This document shows positions 1-7,810 of a stretch of 64,000 nt of DNA, piece after piece. Each line of letters begins with the position of its first letter. Within the stretch, counting starts at the first letter, position 1. Below the pieces are notes generated by a model. The model ran no database searches. It saw only the letters and a program-made list of their open reading frames with translations, and was not told the origin of the DNA. Position numbers and translations under genes: made by a program. This stretch comes from JACVRM01 sp963817375 (GTDB lineage: Bacteria; Actinomycetota; Thermoleophilia; Gaiellales; Gaiellaceae), in the NCBI GenBank assembly GCA_963817375.1, contig CAWFOB010000006.1, positions 614,262-678,261 on the forward strand, in the 5' to 3' direction.

Positions 1-1260
1 GATGAGCGGATACGTGCCCGTGACCGTGCACGAGAGCGCATGCCCGACGTCCGCGACCGACGGCGTGTACGTCGATCCGGTCGCGCCCGCGATCGGGGCG
101 CCGTCGAGCAGCCACTGGAAGCCGTCGAAGCCGAAGAGCGAAAGCGACGGCTGCTCGCCGGCCCAGGTCGACCACAGCGCGCCTCCGCACGTTTGTGGCG
201 TGCCGTGCTGTAGCGAGCCGCCGACCGACGGCAGCGCGACCGATGCGTTCGGCGCTCCGGAGCCTGCCCGCCCCATCGCCCGGGTCGTGCCCTGGTCGGT
301 GAACCAGAGGCTTCCGTCCGCCCCGGTGCCGATCCCGCCGGGCAGGCTGCCGGTGGGCAGGCCGGGCGAGAACTTCGTGAACACGTGGCTGACCGGGTTG
401 ATGAACGCGATCGCGGGTGTCGTCCCCTTGTCGGTGTACCAGAGGTTGCCGTCCGGGCCGACCGCGATCCGGCCGGGGGCGCTACCCGTTCCGCTGGGGA
501 ACTCCGTGATGACGTGCGTGACCGGGTTGATCATCCCGATCGCCCCGGTCGTGCCGGCGTCGACGAACCAGAGGTTCCCGTCGGTGCCGAGCACGATTGC
601 GGCGCCCGGCGCGCTGCCCGCGAGCAGTCCGGTCGAGTATTCGGCGATCGCGTGGGTCGTCGGGTTGATCGACCCGATCGCCTTCGTCGTGCCGCGGTCG
701 GTGAACCAGAGGTTCCCGTCGGGCCCGGCGCCGATGCCCTGCTGCGGCAGGCTGCCGGCGTTGAGCCCGGCCGTGAACTCGCTGATCGCGTGCGTCGTCG
801 GGTTGATCACGCCGACCGCGCCTGGTGAGCCGTTATCGGTGAACCAGAGGTTGCCGTCCGGGCCGAGCGCGATCCCGGCCGGCTTGCTCCCGGCGTTCAG
901 GCCGGTGCTGAACTCGACGATCCCGTGGGTCTTCGGGTTGATCATGCCGATCGCCGAGGTGGTGCCGGCGTCCGTGAACCACATGTTCCCGTCCGGCCCC
1001 ATCGCGATCGAGAACGGCTGGGCGCCGGCGTTCAGCCCCGAGCCGAACAGCGTGATCGCGCCGGACGTCGTGATCTGGCCGATCTTCCCGGCGCGGTCCG
1101 TGAACCAGAGGTTCCCGTCCGGGCCGGCGCGAACCTGCGCGATGTTCGTGCCCGGGGCCGTGAAGATCGTGATCTGGCCCAGCGGCGCCGCGCTCGCGAC
1201 GCCGATGCACACGGCGAGCGACGCGACGGTTGCCGCGAGAATCGATCGTGCGGACTTCAT
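1..1260 (-). CDS. Secreted Vgb-like (virginiamycin B lyase-like) beta-propeller, 3' end outside window
   Basis: The frame is open for 420 codons from an ATG at 1260 to the window edge. It begins with a clear signal peptide (KSAR, then a hydrophobic stretch ending VASA). Seven repeats of the type GPDGNLWFTD follow, spaced about 45 residues apart, with the linker motif IG-x-INP-x-T-H; seven repeats fit a seven-bladed propeller as in Vgb/streptogramin lyase and NHL-type proteins. After the propeller an Ig-like segment starts (WLLDGAPIAGAT, then a Y-x-P-x-x-x-D-x-G pattern) and is cut by the edge. Lyase activity is not shown by the sequence; most genomic Vgb-like proteins of this kind are exported proteins of unknown ligand. 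The C-terminal Ig-like domain suggests a surface or secreted binding role. Confidence 0.8.
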   Translation of the reverse strand, partial: MKSARSILAATVASLAVCIGVASAAPLGQITIFTAPGTNIAQVRAGPDGNLWFTDRAGKIGQITTSGAITLFGSGLNAGAQPFSIAMGPDGNMWFTDAGTTSAIGMINPKTHGIVEFSTGLNAGSKPAGIALGPDGNLWFTDNGSPGAVGVINPTTHAISEFTAGLNAGSLPQQGIGAGPDGNLWFTDRGTTKAIGSINPTTHAIAEYSTGLLAGSAPGAAIVLGTDGNLWFVDAGTTGAIGMINPVTHVITEFPSGTGSAPGRIAVGPDGNLWYTDKGTTPAIAFINPVSHVFTKFSPGLPTGSLPGGIGTGADGSLWFTDQGTTRAMGRAGSGAPNASVALPSVGGSLQHGTPQTCGGALWSTWAGEQPSLSLFGFDGFQWLLDGAPIAGATGSTYTPSVADVGHALSCTVTGTYPLI

Positions 1261-1433
1261 GTTCCGCTCCTCTCTCGTGCGCCCCTCCGGCCGCACGGGT
1301 CCTGGCGCGGGTGTCCGTCGCCGTCCGCGGTGCGAATGCCCGAAAGCGCCCGAGCATGCGCGCGGCGGCGGACAACCGTCCCGGGCGATCCAATCACGCT
1401 TTCGTCGCGGAATACAGCCGCTACCGTCGTTTC

Positions 1434-2183
1434 GTGGGCCCGGTCACCTCGTACGGAACGCTCGTCGTCGTTCAGGCGGCGCTGGTCGCCGCGCCGGTGC
1501 GGCCGTGGCGGATCGCGTCCTCCCGCCTGCTCGGCCTCGTGATCCCGGCGGCCGCGCTCGTCCTCGGCGTCGCCATCGCCCGCGCGAGCGGCGGCGCGGA
1601 CTTCCTGACCGCGCTCGCCACTGTCGCGACGCCGCTGCTCGCAGCCGGTGCGGGGTGGGCGAGGGGCTGGCGGGCGCCCTGGGCGGCCGTCCCGGTTGCG
1701 GCGGCGCTCTACCTGATCGCCTGGCAGGAGCCGGGAACGCTCGGCGACGGCGCCGGCGTCCTGCTCATCGGCGGCGCCTGTCTCACCGCCACGGCCGTGG
1801 TCGCAGCGCTCGCCCCGCAGTCCTGGTTGACGGCGGGGCTGATCGGGCTCGTGATTCTCGATTGCATCTTCGTCTGGGGCGACCGCCAGGTCGAGCCGGC
1901 CATGCAGGCGCTCCAGGGAGCGACGCCGCCCTCCGTCGGCACGGGCACGCCGCTGCCCGCGCTCCAGCAGGCCGACTTCGGCACCGCCACGATGGGCTGG
2001 CTCGACTTCGCCGCGCCGGCGCTCCTCGCCATCCTCGTCCTGCATCGCTTGCGCGCTGCCGCTGCGACAGGGGTCGCCGCCGCGCTCTGGGGGCTGCTTC
2101 TGCTCGTCACCTCACCGATCGCGGCGACGCCGCCCGTCCTCGCCGGGCTCGCAGCCGACCGGATCAGGCGTGGGCGGCGATGA
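1434..2183 (+). CDS. Small polytopic membrane protein with two intramembrane Asp (presenilin-like?)
   Basis: This gene encodes 249 residues with about seven hydrophobic segments. I chose the GTG at 1434 because a -10-like TACCGT lies 6 bases upstream (1422-1427) and the sequence before it is not membrane-like. Longer in-frame starts exist upstream but would overlap the divergent Vgb-like gene. Two Asp sit in hydrophobic segments: D143 in LVILDCIFVW and D191 in GWLDFAAPALLAIL. The second resembles the GxGD-x-x-x-P element of presenilin/SPP-type intramembrane aspartyl proteases, and the first could correspond to their YD motif. The canonical GLGD is not exact (GWLD), so protease function is only an inference. 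An ordinary membrane protein of unknown function is the fallback. Confidence 0.6.
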   Translation: MGPVTSYGTLVVVQAALVAAPVRPWRIASSRLLGLVIPAAALVLGVAIARASGGADFLTALATVATPLLAAGAGWARGWRAPWAAVPVAAALYLIAWQEPGTLGDGAGVLLIGGACLTATAVVAALAPQSWLTAGLIGLVILDCIFVWGDRQVEPAMQALQGATPPSVGTGTPLPALQQADFGTATMGWLDFAAPALLAILVLHRLRAAAATGVAAALWGLLLLVTSPIAATPPVLAGLAADRIRRGRR

Positions 2184-3124
2184 CGCCGCCGGACAGATCT
2201 GCGCCCGCGCTCGCCTGCCACTCCGCGTGCACGAAGCGGCGCGCGCCGCTCGGCACGCGGCAGGTCGCCTCGAAGCCGTAGGCGTGCACGTGTGAGACCC
2301 GCCCGCGGCACACGAGCCCGCTCGGCAGGTACTCCATCTGGAACGACGTCGACACCAGGTGGGCGGGCGCGATCAGCAGGTCGGCTCGCACGAGCACGCG
2401 CTGCGGGCCGTCTCCCGTGCCGGCCATCGAGATCAGTCCCCGCGTCACGCCTGTCTGGCGCTGGACCTGGCCGCTCAGGTGCTCGCGGAACGCGACCATG
2501 TTCCAGGTTCGGTGATGCGTGTGCAGCGGCCCCCGCGCAAGGCCGGCGATCGCGACCGCGACGAGCGCCGCGGCCGCCGCGGGGACGAGGATGCCCCCGC
2601 GCACGACACGCCACGCCGTCGCCCACGCGACGACGGCCGCACCCGCCGCGTAGAGCGCGATGAACCAGGCCGAGGCGCGGTCGGTGCCGCTGCCCAGGCC
2701 GTGGAGCACGACGACCGCCCACACGGCGAAGTTCGCGTAGTGGGCGCGGCGCCAGTACCGGTAGGGCAGGCGGTCGCGGTAGTGGTTGGTCACCGCGAGC
2801 GCGAGCAGCAGCTCGGCGCCCACGATCCCGAGCGCGACCCAGAGCGGCTTGTACGGCGAGAGGAACGGGATCACGAGCGACCCGACCGAGAACGGCAGGT
2901 ACGAGTCGATCGCGATCGTGAGCACGTGGATGCCGACGAACGTGCCGATGAGCAGGCCGCCGAAGCGGTGGACGTCCTCGATCGCGAACTTCGGCCACCG
3001 GCGGAAGCTCTTGCGGCCGGCCATCGTGACGCCGAGCGTCACCACCACGCGTGAGCAGCACGTAGGCGGTCACCCCCGCCGCCCGCGCCGCGTACCAGTC
3101 CAGCGAGCTCGAGGTCAGGTGCAC
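2164..3124 (-). CDS. Ferric-reductase-like transmembrane heme protein, one frameshift near 3,050
   Basis: The core shows two transmembrane pairs of His about 13-14 residues apart (DVHRFGG...GIHVLT and RRAHYAN...VVLHGLG), the pattern of the ferric-reductase/MsrQ-type two-heme membrane domain, followed by a soluble C-terminal domain of about 130 residues. The best start is the GTG at 3124, overlapping the end of the upstream apbE gene. Reading from it gives a first membrane helix (WYAARAAGVTAYVLLT) that must change frame near 3,050 to continue in VVTLGVTMAGRKSF, so one base is probably extra there. Without the correction the gene would start at 3048 and lose its first helix. It lies directly downstream of apbE, which suggests a membrane redox chain passing electrons to a flavin-bearing partner. 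Confidence 0.7.
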
Positions 3125-3963
3125 GCCGGCACCCCGGTTGCTGTCCAGGCGCGGTTGGCCGTCACTGCGCCGTCCGCGGCGAGGAACCGCGCGGGGATGC
3201 CACGCGCGTCGAGCCACGCAGGCCCCTCTTCGCCCAGGAGGAACCCGGCCTTCGCGGCCGCGTCGGCGGCGAGGCATGTGGCTCCGCACGCCGTCACCTG
3301 CTCCCAGACGACGTCCGCCGGGCGTCCCGTGGCCGCGTCGATCAGGTGATGGTGGACGCGCCCGCCGCGCATCCACCGCCGTTTCGTCGTGCCGCTCGTC
3401 GCAAGCGCGCCACGGCGCAGGAGGACGGGGATCCCGTCCGGCAGCTCGACGGTGAGCTCGCCGCGCGCCGCGACGTCGCCCCCCGCCGACACGAACCCGT
3501 CGCCCGAGAGCAGCTCTGAAGCGGCGTCGACCGTGAGCGCCTTGACGACGCCGTTCAGGTCGAGCCGGACGCCGGCCGGGGCATGCACCCGGCGGCCGAG
3601 CAGGCGAATCGCCCGCCACCGCCCGGGCGCGGCCGGTCCCGGCGCGGCCGGATCGGCGACCAGCAGCTCGAAGTCGCGGGTGTACCCGGCGGACTCGATG
3701 GCGGCGCCGAGCGTCGGATCGAGCAGGCCGGCCGTCTGCTCGGCGAGCTGGAGCGCGACGCGCAGGGTCTCCGCGAACAGGGGAGAGACTGTCACCCAGC
3801 TGCCGGCGTGGGCATTGACGTGGCTCAGCTCGCTGTCCTCGCGGAACCGGCTGAAGACCCGGTCGCGCTCGGCGAACAGCTCAGCGATCTGTCGGCATTC
3901 GGATGCGGTGCCCCCGGCCACGACGACGTCGCAGCCCATTGCACGGAACCGCTCGGGTGTCAC
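3115..3963 (-). CDS. apbE: FAD:protein FMN transferase, ApbE family
   Basis: This 282-residue ApbE-family protein covalently attaches FMN to Ser/Thr of target flavoproteins outside the cytoplasm, using FAD. Visible family marks are FRAMGCDV at the start, a SRFREDSELSHVNAH region, DLNGVVKALTVD (FAD/Mg site), SAGGDV, and a HLIDAATGRPA segment matching the family H-x-I-D-P-x-T-G. No lipobox or signal peptide is seen, unusual for exported ApbE, so the site of action is open. The start overlaps the stop of the upstream small membrane protein (ATGA at 3960-3963), and its stop overlaps the probable start of the heme protein, so the three genes look like one operon. Confidence 0.88.
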   Translation of the reverse strand: MTPERFRAMGCDVVVAGGTASECRQIAELFAERDRVFSRFREDSELSHVNAHAGSWVTVSPLFAETLRVALQLAEQTAGLLDPTLGAAIESAGYTRDFELLVADPAAPGPAAPGRWRAIRLLGRRVHAPAGVRLDLNGVVKALTVDAASELLSGDGFVSAGGDVAARGELTVELPDGIPVLLRRGALATSGTTKRRWMRGGRVHHHLIDAATGRPADVVWEQVTACGATCLAADAAAKAGFLLGEEGPAWLDARGIPARFLAADGAVTANRAWTATGVPACT

Positions 3964-4334
3964 GACACGCTGGTCGCCGCACCGGGCGGCGCATCGGCGG
4001 GCGCCAGCAGGCCCGCCTCGAGCAGGTTCTGGCGAACGATCTGGACGAACCCCGGCGGTGCGGCGAGCGCCGTCGGCCGGTGTTTCGGGTGGCCGGCGTA
4101 CGAGACGCGCGCGAACACCGCGGCCGCGCCGAACACGACCACGCCGGTGACCGCGAGCGCGCCCTTTGCGCGCAGCGACCGCTGCCGGGCGGCCGCGATG
4201 CGCGGCGAGGGCGGCGAGGGCGGCGGCGCCGGGGCGGCCGGCTTCGGCGGCGGACGCCGACGCGTGGGGACGGGCGTATTGGTGATGCCCGGCACGGCCG
4301 GGCCACGCCGGCGTTTTCGCGCATTGCCTGCCAC
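3960..4334 (-). CDS. Hypothetical single-pass membrane protein upstream of apbE
   Basis: I do not recognise this 124-residue protein. It has a basic, proline-rich N-terminal half (KRRRG, PRRRPPPKPAAPAPPP), one hydrophobic segment (ALAVTGVVVFGAAAVFA) and a short C-terminal tail. The likely orientation is a cytoplasmic N-terminus and an outside tail. It is the first gene of an overlapping three-gene unit with apbE and a heme-binding membrane protein, so a role in the same electron-transfer module is reasonable but unproven. The tail has no obvious FMN-attachment motif of the S/T-G-A-T type. Confidence 0.6.
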   Translation of the reverse strand: MAGNARKRRRGPAVPGITNTPVPTRRRPPPKPAAPAPPPSPPSPRIAAARQRSLRAKGALAVTGVVVFGAAAVFARVSYAGHPKHRPTALAAPPGFVQIVRQNLLEAGLLAPADAPPGAATSVS

Positions 4335-4393
4335 TGCACTTCTGAGTCTGGTCGCAGGAGATGACGATCCGATGAACGGCCCCTGAACGCCGT

Positions 4394-4399
4394 TACGCT
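4394..4399 (+). promoter_or_regulatory. -10-like hexamer TACGCT for a leaderless gene
   Basis: TACGCT ends 9 bases before the GTG start at 4409, and there is no Shine-Dalgarno sequence between them. The same TAnnnT arrangement directly before a start occurs at 1422, 26489 and 40382. Confidence 0.45.
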
Positions 4400-4408
4400 C
4401 CGCGGTTC

Positions 4409-5164
4409 GTGGAGCGGCTTGCGATCACCGGCGCGGCAGGCCTCATCGGGACGATCCTCGGCGAGGGCCTCGCCGGTCGCTACGAGCTGACGCGGATCGA
4501 CAAGGAGCCGGGCGACGGCGTCGATGTGGTCGCCGACAGCACCGATCTCGAGGCGCTGATCGGCGCGTTCCGCGGCGCACACCTCGTGGTCGACCTTGCG
4601 GCCGACCCGTCGGCCGACGCGCCGTGGTGGTCGGTGCGGGCCAACAACATCCCGGCGACGCTGAACGCGCTGGAGGCCGCGCACCGCGCCGGCGTGCGCC
4701 GGCTCGTCTTCGCCAGCTCGAACCACGTCACCGGCATGTACGAGCAGGACGAGCCGTACGCGTCGATCGTGAAGGGCGCGTACGAGGGCCTCGACCCCGC
4801 CGCCTTCCGGCGCGTCACGGTCGCCGATCCGATCCGGCCCGACGGGCCCTACGGCGTCGGCAAGGCCCTCGGCGAGGCGGCCGGGCGGATGTACGCCGAG
4901 CTGCACGACCTGTCCGTGATCTGCCTGCGCATCGGCACGGTCAACCCGGAGGGGCGGCCGCGCAGCCCGCGCCAGTTCGCGACGCTCCTCACGCACGCCG
5001 ATCTCGTGCAGCTGGTTGAGCGCGCGCTCGAGGCGCCTGCGTCAGAGCGCTTCCGGATCGTCTACGGCGTCTCGGGCAACACCTGGCGGATCTGGGACAT
5101 CGAGGACGCGCGGGCGCGTCTCGGGTACGAGCCGCGAGACGACACCGAGCAGTTTCGCACCTAG
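4409..5164 (+). CDS. NAD-dependent epimerase/dehydratase, uronate-dehydrogenase-like
   Basis: This is a 251-residue short-chain (extended SDR-type) enzyme. The Rossmann motif ITGAAGLIG is at the N-terminus, with VVADSTD as the next strand, LVFASSNHVTGMYE as the active-site Ser region, and a Y-x3-K equivalent in GPYGVGKALGEAAGRMYAE. The SSNHVTG motif and the C-terminal SGNTWRIWDI element resemble uronate dehydrogenases (uronate to aldarolactone, NAD+) and related sugar epimerases. The substrate cannot be fixed from sequence alone. It starts with GTG at 4409 directly after a -10-like hexamer, so it is probably leaderless. It stands alone on its strand. Confidence 0.8.
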   Translation: MERLAITGAAGLIGTILGEGLAGRYELTRIDKEPGDGVDVVADSTDLEALIGAFRGAHLVVDLAADPSADAPWWSVRANNIPATLNALEAAHRAGVRRLVFASSNHVTGMYEQDEPYASIVKGAYEGLDPAAFRRVTVADPIRPDGPYGVGKALGEAAGRMYAELHDLSVICLRIGTVNPEGRPRSPRQFATLLTHADLVQLVERALEAPASERFRIVYGVSGNTWRIWDIEDARARLGYEPRDDTEQFRT

Positions 5165-5195
5165 ACATCAACTAGAGCTTTAGGTCGCGCGGCGA

Positions 5196-5213
5196 TTCAC
5201 CCACCGCGGGGGA
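5196..5213 (+). promoter_or_regulatory. Conserved upstream element TTCACCCA-N4-GGGGGA, copy 1
   Basis: TTCACCCA and GGGGGA are separated by exactly four bases, about 170 bases before the first repeat-protein gene. Copies with the same spacing precede two of the other paralogues (9563 and 12451). A second shared stretch, TGGGGGAGAG-N2-TC, follows here near 5258 and also after the second copy near 9597. A binding site for a common regulator or an unusual promoter are both possible. Confidence 0.5.
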
Positions 5214-5385
5214 GCGCGCGAATGGAAAAGCCGACAAACAATCCGAGCGTCCGGTTGGGGGAGAGGGTCTCGGACGACTTTCGGTGCAGGTGTATCCCGT
5301 TCTCGCTGCGGCGGCTTGCCGTGGCGGGGCGCGGATGGCAGTGACCCGGACACGCACCGGAGCGTTCGCGAAAGGGGGAAGGGAA

Positions 5386-7569
5386 GTGCATCGCACTTCG
5401 AAGCACGCAGTGCTGCGGCTCGTCATTGCCATGACGGTCGCTACGGCTGTCGCCATCGCGTGGGCGGGTACCGCTCTCGCGACGACGCCGAGCACGGGCA
5501 CGCTCGAGCTCTGCAAGTCGTCTCTGAACGGCATGTCGGGCCGCTCGTTCTCGTTCTCGGTCAACGGCGGCGCTCCGGTCACCGTCAAGGGTGGCCGCTG
5601 CACCGGGCCGATGTCGGTGGCAGCCGGCAACGTCACCATTCTCGAGCAGCAGAGCGATCCGGCGACCGACGTCGCCTCGATCCGCGCGACGCCGTCGGCC
5701 CGCGTGGTCAGCACCGATCTGACGGCCCGCAAGGTCGTGGTCTCGGTGCCGGTCGGCACGACTGCCGCCAACGAGACGCGCGTGACGTACGTGAACCAGC
5801 CCGCCGGTGGGAACTACGGCGACCTCAAGATCTGCAAGCTGACCGAGACCCCGGCGTTCCTGGGTCGCGACTTCAGCTTCAAGGTCAACGGTGGGTCGGC
5901 GATCTCCGTGACCGCCGCGGACGCCTTCGACAACCCGGCCAACTGGTCGTGCCGCCTCGCCGGCCACTTCCAGGTCGGCTCGGTCGTCAGCGTCCAGGAG
6001 CTCACGCCGCCGGAGGCTGAGGTTGCGTGGATCGACAGCGATCCCGCCGCCAACCTCGTCGACTTCGACACCAATGCCGCCACCGCGACCGTTCAGATCG
6101 CGGCCGGCATGACCGTCGTCGAGTTCGACAACGAGGCCCACACGCCGCAGGGCACCGGGTACCTCGAGATCTGCAAGGACCGGGCGCAGCTCGGGTACAA
6201 CAGCGTCGACTGGGCGGTCTCGGGCCCGTTCACCTTCACGGTGGACGACGCCTCGGGCGCGTCGCAGGACGTCACCGTGCTCGCGGGCCAGTGCTCGGCG
6301 CCGCTCGAGGTCGCCGCGGGCATCGCGCGCGTCACCGAGCAGGCCGTCGCCGGGATCGATCTCGTCGACGCCTACACGATTCCCGAGGAGCGCCTGATGG
6401 GCGTCAACCTCATCAACAAGACCGCTGACGTCGAGGTTCCGGTCTCCAGCGACCAGAACGACGAGACGCAGCTGCACATGGTCAACCAGGCCCAGCGCGG
6501 CCAGCTGAAGATCTGCAAGGCCCTCGGGCCCTACAGCTCCGATCTGGTCGGGCAGAAGTTCGGCTTCTACGTCGACGACGGCTACGGCCTGCCCGACGAG
6601 CTGTGGATCACCGCTGCGGCCAACACGCAGTGCAAGATCTACGGCGACCTGGCGCTCGGCACGGACGTGAGCGTCACCGAGGATCTCGACCACAGCGTCG
6701 GCGCTCCTGGTGAGTTCATCGACACGTCCGGCGAGGGCACGGTCACGATCAAGCCGGGCATCAACACGATCACCATCACGAACCAGGCGATGGGCCAGCT
6801 CGAGATCTGCAAGGCGAAGATCGACAAGCTGAACACCAACGTCCAGCCGTACATCAACTTCCTGGTGGACGGCAGCAAGAAGGTCCAGGTCCGCGCCGGC
6901 AAGTGCTCCATGCCGCTGCGGGTCACCGTGGGCAACCACACGGTCGTCGAGCAGAGCTACCAGAACCCGGCCGCCAACGCGCCGTACGCGCCGACGCTGC
7001 CGATCATCCAGCTCAGCTCGTCCAGCTCGAACTACGAGCTCGACACGGGTGGCTCGTTCTTCGGCATCTCGTACACGACGCCGGGCGGCGGCATTGACGT
7101 CTCGCCGGCCGACCGTCTGATCTCGAAGAACCTCAGCACGCGCACGGTCGTCGTCTCGGTGCCGTACGGCCCGAACGGCGGCGAGACGCTCGTCACCTAC
7201 TACAACCGAATCCGCAAGGGTCAGATCAAGATCTGCAAGACGATCCCGTACACCTCGCAGGATTCGCTGGGTGGCAAGTCGTTCACCTTCAAGTGGACCG
7301 TCGATCACCAGGGCGGCACCGTGTCGCTGATGCCGGGCGAGTGCTCGTACGTCCTGGGCCAGTCGAACCTGATCGACCAGGACGGGAACCCGACTCACGT
7401 GTCGGTGACCGAGGCCATCCCGGCGGGCTCGACCTACGCGGTCGACTCCATCGGCGTCCAGTTCGCCCGCGGCAACGTGGTCACGAACCTGGGCAACGCT
7501 ACGGCGACGTGGGATCTCGGTCCTGACACCAACGTCGTCACGTTCGACAACCAGTCGTTCGATCCCTAA
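5386..7569 (+). CDS. Secreted six-repeat Cys-pair surface protein, paralogue 1
   Basis: The GTG at 5386 follows a purine-rich SD (AAAGGGGG) and opens a good signal peptide (HRTSKHAVLRL, hydrophobic core, ALA). Longer starts lack this logic. The mature 700-residue protein is six tandem domains, each starting with an LELCK, LKICK or LEICK motif and each about 100-125 residues. Each has an F-x-F-x-V strand, a second Cys (RCTG, WSC, GQCS, QCK, GKCS, GECS), a V-x-E strand and a closing T-x-V-T-x-x-N strand. This alternating pattern fits a beta-sandwich of the SpaA/prealbumin-like type with one possible disulfide per domain. There is no LPXTG or other wall anchor. Function is unknown; adhesion or an extracellular matrix/sheath is likely. 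A strong terminator follows. Confidence 0.82.
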   Translation: MHRTSKHAVLRLVIAMTVATAVAIAWAGTALATTPSTGTLELCKSSLNGMSGRSFSFSVNGGAPVTVKGGRCTGPMSVAAGNVTILEQQSDPATDVASIRATPSARVVSTDLTARKVVVSVPVGTTAANETRVTYVNQPAGGNYGDLKICKLTETPAFLGRDFSFKVNGGSAISVTAADAFDNPANWSCRLAGHFQVGSVVSVQELTPPEAEVAWIDSDPAANLVDFDTNAATATVQIAAGMTVVEFDNEAHTPQGTGYLEICKDRAQLGYNSVDWAVSGPFTFTVDDASGASQDVTVLAGQCSAPLEVAAGIARVTEQAVAGIDLVDAYTIPEERLMGVNLINKTADVEVPVSSDQNDETQLHMVNQAQRGQLKICKALGPYSSDLVGQKFGFYVDDGYGLPDELWITAAANTQCKIYGDLALGTDVSVTEDLDHSVGAPGEFIDTSGEGTVTIKPGINTITITNQAMGQLEICKAKIDKLNTNVQPYINFLVDGSKKVQVRAGKCSMPLRVTVGNHTVVEQSYQNPAANAPYAPTLPIIQLSSSSSNYELDTGGSFFGISYTTPGGGIDVSPADRLISKNLSTRTVVVSVPYGPNGGETLVTYYNRIRKGQIKICKTIPYTSQDSLGGKSFTFKWTVDHQGGTVSLMPGECSYVLGQSNLIDQDGNPTHVSVTEAIPAGSTYAVDSIGVQFARGNVVTNLGNATATWDLGPDTNVVTFDNQSFDP

Positions 7570-7613
7570 TCCGGGTCTGACGACACTCCCGGCCTAGCCG
7601 GGACGCAGTTCCA

Positions 7614-7641
7614 GGCGAGGGCCCCGAGAGGGGCCCTCGCC
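7614..7641 (+). terminator. Rho-independent terminator after paralogue 1
   Basis: A perfect 12-bp stem (GGCGAGGGCCCC / GGGGCCCTCGCC) encloses a GAGA loop and is followed by GCTTTCTTCC. It sits 45 bases after the stop at 7569. Confidence 0.8.
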
Positions 7642-7810
7642 GCTTTCTTCCACGACGGTCGGCCAGGGCCGTATCCCGCGCGCGGTGGGATGGCACTTTC
7701 AGCGCCGTAGGAGGGACAATCAGGTTGTCCCCAGGCCAAGTGCGTGCTGCAAGCCGGTACGCGCTCCCCCGCGGTCGGCGGACGCTTCCGGCTCTCGGAC
7801 GAGGAGGGTG

